Source: Phytoseiulus persimilis (Eukaryota > Arthropoda > Arachnida > Mesostigmata > Phytoseiidae). Taken from it: DNA of 64,000 nucleotides. The DNA is taken from the NCBI GenBank assembly GCA_037576195.1, contig CM075103.1:6324001-6388000 (forward strand), read 5' to 3'. Shown here piece after piece: positions 25,802 through 36,122 of the stretch. A model generated the notes under the pieces. It made no database searches and had not been told where the DNA came from. It saw nothing but the letters and a program-made list of their open reading frames with translations. Both the position numbers and the translations under genes were made by a program. Each line of letters opens with the position of its first letter. Positions within the stretch are counted from its first letter, which is position 1.

Positions 25802-26012
25802 CTTACAAGGGAACTATACGGAGTGTAACACCCAGATTTGAATGAGAGGGTGCCCGTTCGGTAGTCTATGTTGGGCCATGTTCGGGCCCGTAGATTATCG
25901 TCTGATAGAGGAGCTCGAAATTCGGAGAAAATACGTTTTCCGGCCTTCCAGGGCCGTTTGACTCCCCTGTTCCTGATTAGTGACTGGAGTTTTCGACTCT
26001 GAATCAGTGACT
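25802..26012 (-). repeat. Dispersed repeat, copy 1 (minus)
   Basis: Read on the minus strand, this stretch matches 26393-26625 on the plus strand along its length, with scattered substitutions and small gaps. Shared blocks include GAACAGGGG, GAAAAC, GGGCACC.TCTCATTCAAATCTGG and GGTTCCCTTGT-like ends. It contains no obvious open frame. Confidence 0.6.
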
Positions 26013-26392
26013 GGACTAGGTAGTACACAGAGAGGTCGAGTGAATCTTGTTTCACCTAACTCGGAACGGAAAGCAATATCCTGGGTGACCTATGAGGCAT
26101 CGTCTTCAACAGGTGTTTAGCCCGTCTCATACCATGCCGCTCACATATGCAAAGTTTTCCTTGGTGTCATCAACAAAATTTTGGGGAGCAACGCTACAGA
26201 ATATGTTTGCTTGTAATTGATTGTTTTTTTTTGTGTCGTTTGATAGAAGTTGTTTCCTTCGTCCCCAGGACGTCTGAGCTAATCCACGATCATGACCGCA
26301 AGGACGTGTCATATCGTGCTGCCGCTCGGTCGCAAACGATCCAGGGGGAAGGAGTGAGTGCCTAGTCCGTCTCAATGCGTATTCCCCATATT

Positions 26393-26625
26393 GGTCACTA
26401 ATTCAGGGTCAAAAACTCGAGTCACCAATCAAGAACAGGGGTTCAATCCGCGCCGGAAAGCAGGAAAACCTCTTTTTTTTGGAATTGCGGACCTCCCTAC
26501 AAAAAGAACACGGGCCCATTCAAGACGATCAACTGTGAGCCTGAACATGACCCACCATGGACTACGGAATGGGCACCTTCTCATTCAAATCTGGATGTTA
26601 CACTTCGTATGGTTCCCTTGTTAGA
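26393..26625 (+). repeat. Dispersed repeat, copy 2 (plus)
   Basis: Inverted relative to copy 1 and separated from it by about 380 bp. The shared sequence starts near GGTCACTAATTCAG and ends near TTCCCTTGT. The pair could be two insertions of one family or the arms of a larger foldback element. Confidence 0.6.
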
Positions 26626-29110
26626 GGACTGCCCGTTCCCTCGCAAAGCCCCGCCGGTAGGTTTCAGGATTTCATTCTGCGGCTTCATCACATGAATCAA
26701 AACGCAACGGTCCTTCAATCCTGATTTCTCAGAGTAATCATTCGCTAGATCGCTTTGTTGCTGATCATTTCAATGATAACAACTTGGTATTGCAACGAAA
26801 ATCTCTATCGCAGCGTTTCTCGAGCGAAATCCCACCACGGCCCTGTTTTTCAACCAGAAGCTCCCCACGTCCTCAGTGCCACCGATTCGGGACGAGAATG
26901 GGACGCACTTTGACCACAACCTATGTTGTAAGAAACACAACTTCATCAGCGTATCGGGGGACTCCTTTACCCACCGCAAATTCTCTGTGTCCCACCTTTA
27001 GAAACACTGCATCGCTTCGAGGCACTTGCTCCGCGCTGTACTGACTGAGCAGCCGCCAGCTAGAAATGTAATCTCAACATTCGCTCCAGGGCCAGGAGCC
27101 CACAGCTCCGGATTTCCGCCTGTCCCAAACACCTTCAGATCGATGGCTATCATGAGGAGGCATGTTTTGCAAGGGACTCCTCTACAAGTTTGCATAGCGT
27201 CTTGTCCAACATGTTGCCATTAATTGTAAGTTAGCCTGATCTTCATAGTTGACATGAGTATGCACCACAGTTTCCGGGAGGTGTTGGGAGATTCTCCCCT
27301 CGTTGACACTGCACCCAGTTTGAGCTACCGCCCCAACCCTCAATAAAGCTGTAGGTCGCAGAGCTCCGCTCGCTGGTCTTCCACACAGCGCTCTAAGATT
27401 TTGTAGAAATCCGTGGACTCCCAAGTTTTCCATATAAGGTAATCATCATCATGCTCTTTGAGTGTAATGAGAGATACTCAAAATATCTCATCCAAACACA
27501 GAACTCGTTCATCGGCGCGGATCATACGGCGGCTGCCTACTCCAGGGATCCCTGAGGATGGTTTATGCAGTGATGCTCCGACGTGGATCTTGATGCATTC
27601 TGAGCCCCGATGGATGAGCTCGACGGCCACTTCTCGAAAGCTCCGGAGTTCTTCCACTTCCCGCGGCACTGCCGGTGATGTATTTCGTAACGCAGGATCT
27701 CGAGGAATCGATCGAGCCCAATTGGACGAATCGCCTCGAAAAATAACTCGAATCAGTGAACAGCCGCAGGAGGATAACTCCATCGAGAATGATAGACGTA
27801 TTCTGAAGCCCATCCCGACTTTTCAAGTAATATTCAAATAAGGAAACAATCCGACGCCGTCCCGTAGTCCCAGCGGGATAGAATCATCCCGAAGCCTCGA
27901 AGATTGAAGCATCGAGGCGATCCAAAATAGGAATGCTGACAGGGATCCAGCGTCCGCAAGTCTGAGATTTCAAAAAACATTATGTGTCGCACGGGAGTTT
28001 GAATCCTCAGCCGTTCCTGGAAAATCAGGGAAACTGTGGAAGTGGGATCGACATCGCATCAGGCTTCTGAGACTGTCTCCCATCATCGCGAATTCGATCA
28101 CGTGATCAAACCCTTCCATTATCAGTCGCTCTCTCGATAAGCTCCATCCTTGAGGGAATGTCCCATCCGTCTTCAAGGCAACGAAACACTCTTATGCGCC
28201 TTTCGTTGTTCGACCAGAGCCGAGTGAGGTCCAACTCTGATGGCATTCCTGTAATCCGCAAGCCCGTGTCGGTCACCTCGCATAAGATTTACGCCCCTCG
28301 TTGTTGATGAAAAGAGGGAAGGGGTTACAAAACTTCCGGTCCATTCTGCTGAATTTTCTTTACAAATCTGTTGTGCCGTTACGTCATAGGCGTAGGCGTC
28401 GCCGAGTGAGAACGGTGGAACGGCACCGCTTTCCCATAAGAACATCCGAAGGACTGTGCGTTCGTTCTCCCCACGCAGGTTTTCCTCTCACAACGAGTTC
28501 CCTAGTTCCCATCAATTTCCGGAATGAACGCAGTTCGCGGATTCCTGCATGTGATAGGCAACCCGATTCGCGTGGAATGAGCGCTCACGTTTCAAGACAG
28601 GCCAGCGGATTGAATGGGAACTGGGTGCGTATCATCGATTCCTGTCGAGTCATGCTGAGCTCTACGAGGAGCTGCACGAAAGGATGATCAGAGTGTTACG
28701 TGGGAGAACCAGTCAGAAAGTTTTCCGCAAAAGATCAAAGGGCAGAACACGAATCGCAGTCGTTCGTAAGTGAGTAAGTGGGTGAGTGGGTGTATTTTGA
28801 GGGCTGCCATAGCGACGCCCGATTCAGCGACGGGGGCGCCGAGTGCACAAGGGACAACAACAGACGAAGGAATGAGATATGCTCGATTCTAGTTCCTCCA
28901 ACTATCGCTTTTCTGATCCCGCTCCGCATAACTGAGAAATGCGGACCAGCGTGCTCTGGCAGGACTGTGTCAAGGATACGGAAAATAACGAACAGGTAGA
29001 TTTCTCTCGCACCGGTTCGTTTCATCCCACACCGAGTTTATTCCCGTCGACACCTGGGAAGGCATGGAAAAGACGAAGCTGGGAGCGGCTCCGGGGATCA
29101 CAGCTTCAGA

Positions 29111-32100
29111 ATGTCGGAATTACCTCCTGAGAATATAGATCGCCTGCAGGTTATCTACGATGTGTGTTTCGAGCCCGGTGGGAAACGACTCATCGTGGCC
29201 GCTGGTATCAAAGTGTTGGTCTACGACACCGACACGGGACAGCTCGTGGATGCTCTCAAAGGACACAAGGATCTCGTCTATTGTCTATCGTACGCTTCCG
29301 ATGGCCAAAGGTTTGTCCTAGACGAAAAATCGGGCCGTGTCCGGGGATTTCAGGCGCTCTGAGGGAAAACTGGTCCGATTGTGGGTTTCTGACCGGTGAG
29401 TTCCGTTCAAGGTTCGCGTCAGGCGGAGCTGACAAGATGGTCATCATCTGGACACCGCAGCTTGAAGGAATCCTGAAGTATTCCCATACGGACTCCCTCC
29501 AATGCCTGTCCCATAACCCGGTCACACATCAGCTCCTGAGTTGCGCCTCCGGGGATTTCGGTAAGTTTGCTCACGAGCGCTCCGAGCTTCATTCCACGTT
29601 AATTACTTCCGTTGAGCTCGAATTCTCCACTGGATGAATTTCTCAGGAATCTGGAGCTGGGAACAGAAATCGGTGACGAAACATCGGGTCACGTCCCGAA
29701 TAACGAGTTGCAGTTGGAAGCAAGACGGATCGTGTTTCGCAATCGGCCTCGCGAGCGGCACCGTGTCTGTTCGAACCCGGTGTGTGAGTTTCGCTTGAAT
29801 CGAGTTGCGATGCTCGCAGAACTACGAAAACAATGACGACGTTCGGATTTCCTCATCGCAATTTCCAGGGTCGGCGACGAGATTCTGAAGATTGAGAGAC
29901 CAAGCGAGGTTTGGGGCGTGGCATTTTGTCCTCCCGCGGACGATGAGTTCGACTTGGCGATCGCGGATTGGACGCAAACTCTCTCTTTCTACACATTGAA
30001 CGGGCGGATGGTGACGAAGGAGCGTCCCCTGGGTTTCGACACCCTTTTCATGAAGTATTTCGGGAACAACTTCCTCGTTCTCGGCGGCTCGAACAGCGCG
30101 TTATCGGTTCTCAGTCGCGAGGGGGGTCCACCTGGGCGGCCCGCTGTGCGAGCAGAAAGGCTGGATTTGGTGCTGCGATGTAATTCCCGACAAGGACACC
30201 CACAACGTAGCGATAGGTGAGTCCTGACGAGGAATGGCAATCTCGGGCCATGACATGCGTCCATCGGGAAACGTTTGTAGTTGAAACGCGCTCCTCCGAC
30301 AGGTAGCAACGACGGCACCATCGCGATGGTTCAGCTGGGCTTGGCGACGGTCCACAGCCTCTATCGGGAGCGTTACGCGTTCCGCGAGAACATGACGCAC
30401 GTTGTTATTCAGCACATGGTCACCGGCGAGAAGGTCCGCATCAAGTGCCGAGACGTCGTGAGGAAACTAGCCATCTACAAAGACAACCTAGCGGTTCAAC
30501 TGGCCGAGCGGGTCATCATCTACGAACAGGCCGAAGCGATGCACTATAAAGTCAAGAAGAAGCTCAACATGAAAGTCGAATGCAGTTTGTTGGTGATCTG
30601 CTCAGATAATTTAGTTCTGTGCCAGGATCGAATCCTGCAGTCGTTGAACCTCGACGGGAACGTGGAGCGGCAATGGACCATGTCAGCCCCCATTCGTTAC
30701 ATCAAACGATAGGCGGCGCAAAGGCCAGAGAAGGTCTCCTGGTCGGCTGCAAAGACGGTAGCGTCGTGTTGGTTTACCTCAACAACTCGGTCGCCCTCCA
30801 AGTTTTGAACAAACAGAGTCTGGGCGTTCGCTGTTTGGACTGCACCGCGTATCGGGATCGCATCGCGACCGTGGACGACAGCGGTGATCTCAGAGTGTAC
30901 GACCGGAAAGACAGCAAGAAGAACAGAGCGATATTCGAGGTCAAGGACTCAGCGGCTAGTGTGGCCTGCAGCACTCAGCTCCAGGACCTCTATTCCTATT
31001 CGGGGAACCAGAATCTGTGTGTTCGGCTCGCGGCGGACAACTCGGCCTCGTCCCTCGCCTTCGAAGGTTTCGTCGTGGGTCTCAGTGGTAATAACGCGTT
31101 TTGTCTCCAATACAACACTATGATAACTTTCCGGTTGGCTCTGGGGGTTGCGATCGACTCCGCTCTGAAGGACAGTGTGCAGGCCGCGTACGAAATGTGC
31201 TGTTTAGGGGTCTCCAAGGCCAACTGGAAGAAGTTGTTGGACATTGCGAGCAAATCATACAATTTAGCCATAATTCAGAAGATCGCTCGGAGAACGCGGG
31301 ACTACCCCACGTGTCTGATCTTGAAAGCCGTCGAAAGTGAGACAGATCCCCTCATGCAGAAGTTCCTGATCACGTCTCGTCTACTCAAGCAGTACGTCGA
31401 AGCCTCCAGGCTCGACGGGACCAGCGCTCAACTCCAGGACGCCATAGACGCCATGGCGTCCGACCTGAACATATTGGATCGTGCGCGGAGCTCGAAAAAC
31501 CGGAGCGCCATTCTCCGGAGAGCGCAGTGGGCCCAACGCATGAATGATACGAAGAATGCGGTCGAGCTGTTCCTCGCCGCCGGCGACACAGTTAGTGCCA
31601 TAAAAATTCTAGCGCAAACTGACCAACAGGACAAGATTTGGGAGATACTCAGAGACTTGGACCCGGCGAAAAATCGCGACCAGCTGCTCGTCTGCGCCCA
31701 GTATTTGAAAAGCATCGATCAGCTGAAGCTGTGCGTCCGGATTTTCGAGCAGCTGAAAGACGAGGATCTCCTTCTGCAAGTTTACTGCGACGCCGCTCTG
31801 TGGGAGAACGCCCTGGAGATCGCAGCGCGCAGGGGCGACGAATCCGAGAAGGAAGTTCATTTCAAACGAGCCAACTGGCTCGCGGAGGATGACAAATTCA
31901 TCGAAGCTCAGCTCGCATTTCAAAAGGCCGGCAGGCCCAAAGAGGCGCTCCGGGTGCTGGAACAACTTCTGGACAACGCAGTTGACGAGGAACGATTCAC
32001 CGACGTCAGTTGGTACTATTTTCAGATTGCTCAGCAGCTGGCGTCCCAGGAAACGTTCAGCGAGATCGAATACGAGAAATTCGTTAAATTAGCGAAGATT

Positions 32101-32859
32101 TTCTTCGCCTACAGCTACATTTATCGCTACATTGTGGATCCGTTCACGGTCCATCCGGCCCACACGCTGTTTTTCATATCTCGCTATCTCGTCAACGAGG
32201 AAGTTACCTTGAGCCGGATCGACTCCGTGTCGCGATGTAACGTTTTGATTGCCCTTACCAAGCAATGCACTGCCATGGGCGCGTTCAAAGTCGCGCGAAC
32301 CATCTACACCAAACTCCAGAACCTCCTCCAGCCCCGAAATAACGAGCTCCGCCAGTCGGTCGCGATCCAATCCATAATCAGCCGGAGCAAAGCCTTCGCC
32401 GACGCTGAGGAAACCGAGCTGCCGTGCTACGCCTGCTCGAGCATGAACCCGGCGCTTGCCAAGAACAACCAATGCCTGCAGTGTGGACAGCCTTTCGTTT
32501 TTTCGCTGATAACCTTCGAAGTTCTCCCGGTGGTCCCCCTCAAAGACGTCACGATGAGCGACGAAGACTTCATGACAGCTCTGAGTGCGGGGAAACTGTA
32601 TCGGGACTCCGAATACCGCGTCGTCAGCGGTGGAGGACATCAGCTGAGTCCCAGGGCGGTCATTGTGGTATCGAAAGGCGCGAGCCGGAGCACGGAGTAC
32701 TTCCTGAACGTGATGCCCAACATACCAATCTGTTACTGTCGAGGGTGCTACAATTTGTTCGCCAGTGATGATTTTGAAATGAGCACACTGCAGTACGGGC
32801 ATTGCCCTTTCTGTAGAACTCCGACGGAGCTCGCTAGCAATGCAGGGGGCAACTCGTGA
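29111..32859 (+). CDS. IFT122: Intraflagellar transport protein 122 (IFT-A)
   Basis: Core IFT-A subunit for retrograde transport in cilia and ciliary entry of membrane proteins; in arthropods it should matter mainly in sensory neurons. Exons 29111-29310, 29412-29560, 29647-29779, 29869-30216 and 30303-32859; about 1128 residues (human about 1180-1240). The N-terminal half is WD40 propellers (KRLIVAAGIKVLVYDTDTG, ALKGHKDLVYCLSY, ASGGADKMVIIW, GSNDGTIAMVQLGLATVHSL). The second half is a TPR-like alpha-solenoid (KAVESETDPLMQKFL onwards). The C-terminus has two CxxC pairs in LPCYACSSMNPALAKNNQC and more in YCRGCYN and HCPFCRTP. Two single-base frameshifts interrupt it: an extra G in the run 30121-30126, and a missing A at 30704-30706, where the frame otherwise hits TAG at 30710. 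Both halves are plainly conserved. Confidence 0.93.
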
Positions 32860-32875
32860 TGGTTTTCTTTGTTCG

Positions 32876-32881
32876 AATAAA
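32876..32881 (+). promoter_or_regulatory. IFT122 polyadenylation signal
   Basis: AATAAA begins 17 bases after the IFT122 stop codon. Confidence 0.6.
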
Positions 32882-35800
32882 AAGACTGCTGGAATTCCGT
32901 CGGAGTCGATCCGGGTTGATGGCTCTCAAGAAGTCTGCCAGCTCGTTCCGCAATTCTAGCCGAACTCCGGTGGGTTTGATTTATTCGAAAGGAAGATAAC
33001 GACTACGTCGTCGCCAAAAGCTTTGCTTCGGGTTTGGCCAAGGCGTCTCGGAGCGGTTTACGAGTATAATAGATTTTCAGTTTTCAAAGTTGACCTAACT
33101 CCGTTCGATGAGCTGCAATGACCTGATCAGGAGAGTCGACAGGGAACGACGGCGGGGGGCTCATCTTCTACGTATCGTAATTACGTATCATAATTCTACC
33201 TCCAGATGGTACATCGAGTGTTTCGTCCGGCTGCGACTCGAGGACGCGAGATCCTCGGAATGAAATCGACCATCGGTTTTCACCCAGCCCGATCCGCGAA
33301 CTTGTTGATGAGAGCTTGTAGGCTCGTCACGTGTTTGATGCGTTCGACAGCCTGGAACAGTTCGGAAACATCGGTAGCGCACTAGGATTTCGCTAGAGCG
33401 AGATAACGTCCCCCCTGGTCCTTCCGTTGTGAATCACGGTACCGGTGCAGCGTCAAAACTAGACCTTCCAAAGACCCACAGTTCGGAGGAACGGGGTTCT
33501 GAGGGTATTTCAAACCCGCAGCGGAACAACAACTGTGACTCCCGCCGACCCTCGAATGACACATGAGGAGGGAATCGGCTCCAGATGTGAAAAACACTGT
33601 GGGCACAATATAGCCTTCTCGGCAGAAATAGGTGTGTTTTTAGAGCGAACACCCCATAACCAGAGTAAGCCCCAAGAGTCCGATTCCTGGTATCCGATGG
33701 GATTCTCGCACCGACTCTATGAAATACCGGAAAAAAATGTTTATACAGCCCTCTCATCGCTCTTGGGGGCGCGGAACAGGATTAAGATTCCACCGCTGGT
33801 GAAGAAAAGTTTTCCGTTTCTCGAGGAGAATCGAAGATCCAATGCTCCCCAATATCATCGGCAGTATCCTCGTTCGGAAAAGTTGCATGCGTAGAGAAGT
33901 CGCCCGAATATTTTTCGAGAATACTCCTGCTTAGAATACGACTTTCGGGAACCTATCCTGTTGGGGAGTGAATTTTACATAACGAATGCCGTCAAACGGA
34001 ATGACTACTTGTCACATTCAAGAGCGACAGGATGTTCCGGGAATCGATGCTGCGAAGACGGACTGGATAGAGACGGATGTTCAGTTTTCGCTCTGAGAGT
34101 CATGACGTTTGGAGGGGCTCTTCTCTCTCTAAAGAAAACTTTGAGAGTCCTCAGCACAGCTAGCTGGATTGATTTGTTCCACCCCGTCGGTCCCAGCCGC
34201 GGAATCATATCCAATATTTCGATTTTTATCCATCTCCGAAACTGGTCTCAGAATCGGGCTGCCTCAATTTCTGTGCTACAAAGCAAGTGTCAGGATCTGT
34301 TTTCCAGAAGGTTGTTCAAGATCAGAGCGCCCTATATCGCCCGACAGGCTTTGTTCGACCCTATATCGGTTTTCCGCTTCGCTCCAAGTCAGCCGCCTTT
34401 TTCATGCTTTGAGATCGAGCTTGTAAATGCTGTTCTGGGATTCAACTGGGCTCAATCTTCCTCTGACTTCACTTCAATTTTTCAGCACAGCAGGTTCTCT
34501 CAGTCATCAGAGCCTGATTTTGCGATTCAATTCGCGGGCTTTTTTGAACCGGAGCTCCCTCTCTCAATTTCTCCCACTCGACCAACATGGCTGTGCTCTG
34601 ACAGACAGACGGAAAGCAGCAACAGTCCCTAGTGATCAGTGGTGTTTTCCGTCGGAGTAAGGAACGTGTTCCGGGCCAGAAGAAGCCAAGTTTTCAGTGC
34701 ATTTCGTTCATCAGAGAGGCGGCTCTCGGAAGCCCTCGAAAAATGTCGCATCGGCCGCTGACACGATCCCCCGATGACGAAGTGAGTTGGATATGTCCGA
34801 GTGTTCGCGACACCGACATCGATCAGTGCAATGCAAGCGATACTTTGTGACGGCTCGACCTCCTGCCGTGCGGAAGCAATCAGATAGTTCTACGAATGAT
34901 GAAGTTCAGCACGAGCACCTCGGAAGGCTCAGTCGCATGCGTGCGCAGAAGCATGCATGCGGAGAGCAGAGTCGACGACGGAAAAATATGTCGTTCTGCG
35001 CAGAGACCTCCGAATTCCTCAGACTGTCAATGGAAATGCGAGTGGCCGACAGGCCGTGGGCTGTTCGCAGTTCTCTATAAACTTCTAGCGCTTCTCCGTT
35101 CCATCTGTTCCGCCGGGAGCTCTTGCGGCGACCAAGATCCCGGTCAGGTGATCCTGGTATGGTTTCCGGTATTTCACCGGACGACTGCACCAGGACCATC
35201 GTGCAACCGGATGGAAGCACACTCGAACCAATCAGTAGTTCACGCCAGGAACCTCGACAATGACTCATGGGGTAGAAGATAGCAATCGCCCAGATGGCGT
35301 TCCCCGGTGTTCTGTTGAACAGCTGCTTCGTACGAACTGTTGTAGATCGGCTGAGGATCCATTACCTCGTATTTCATGCTTGAGCGCAAATACAACGTTG
35401 CAGATGACGCAGAACATCGAGTTCTGAAAGGAGAAAAATATATATTTCTGCAACGTATACGAATCGAATGGAGCTCGCGAACGAAGTCGATGCGAATCCG
35501 CCGAGCCGACCTCAGAGACCACCTGTAAAAGTACGTCAGCGACCGAGTCGAATGCCTCCGCTTCTGGCTCCAGAAAACATTCTGGACGTTTTCCCAACCT
35601 GATTTGCGCCTGCCAGATCAGAACCGGCCCTCCACTGGAAATTTCCATTTATTCCGCTGTCGATAATATAAGCTGATTATGCCGGGGTAGAATACGAGTG
35701 CGCTGCCTCTGATGATAAGTTTGTTTTCGGTTCTAGCGTTTCTTTTCGGTAAGAACAATTTGCATTAGTTCACGGGGACGATGCTGGGATGCCTGAACTG

Positions 35801-36122
35801 AAAGTATACTCCACTTGATCTTATCCTGCAAGCTCAATGGGAAGCGTACGGCCTCTTCTGCGACTCGAGGCGACATGTATAACAGCCAAAAGCAATCGTA
35901 TCGATCACGATACCGAGTGGAACCGAACCTGCGATTCTCGCTTGCACCTTGTGCACCTCGGCATTGCACTGCTTTTCCGATCAGTAGGATCGATCCTCGG
36001 ACACGAATATTGGGAGGATCCCACGCCCGACCGCCATCCGCTGATCACACCGACACGAATATTGGAAAATCGGCGAAAGTACAATGATTTGGAAAATAAA
36101 CCTAACAAGCTTCGTGTCTTAG
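32882..36122. other. Intergenic region with a SINE-like copy
   Basis: No supported gene. It holds the plus-strand copy of the SINE-like repeat (33621-33737) and probably the 5' exon(s) of the SLC46-like transporter. A GACACGAATATTGG motif is repeated 50 bases apart (near 35999 and 36049). Confidence 0.35.
33621..33737 (+). repeat. SINE-like repeat, plus copy
   Basis: Resembles the reverse complement of 54005-54124 over about 115 bases (GGCAGARATAGGTGTGTTTT, GAGTAAGCCCCAA, TGGTAYCCGAWGGGAT, CACCGACTC) and ends in A7. A shared 3' end with an A-rich tail is typical of retroposed elements. Confidence 0.6.

Larger units (their letters stand above)
24788..29110. other. Repeat-bearing intergenic region
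   Basis: Contains the missing GUSB 5' exon and an inverted pair of related 210-230 bp sequences. Between about 26.8 and 28.2 kb, several minus-strand stretches look weakly coding; the best is 27700-27555 (EELRSFREVAVELIHRG then SECIKIHVGA), reminiscent of the metal-dependent amidohydrolase superfamily. I could not chain them into a gene; they may be a decayed copy. Confidence 0.3.

Noticed and set aside
28760..28795. GTAAGTGAGTAAGTGGGTGAGTGGG as a repeat array
   Set aside because: A short degenerate GTGAGTGG run of about 36 bases, explained as simple sequence.
30121..30712. Programmed ribosomal frameshifting in IFT122
   Set aside because: The two shifts go in opposite directions at plain homopolymers, with no slippery heptamer plus stem, and similar shifts recur throughout nearby VPS13. 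Sequence error is simpler.
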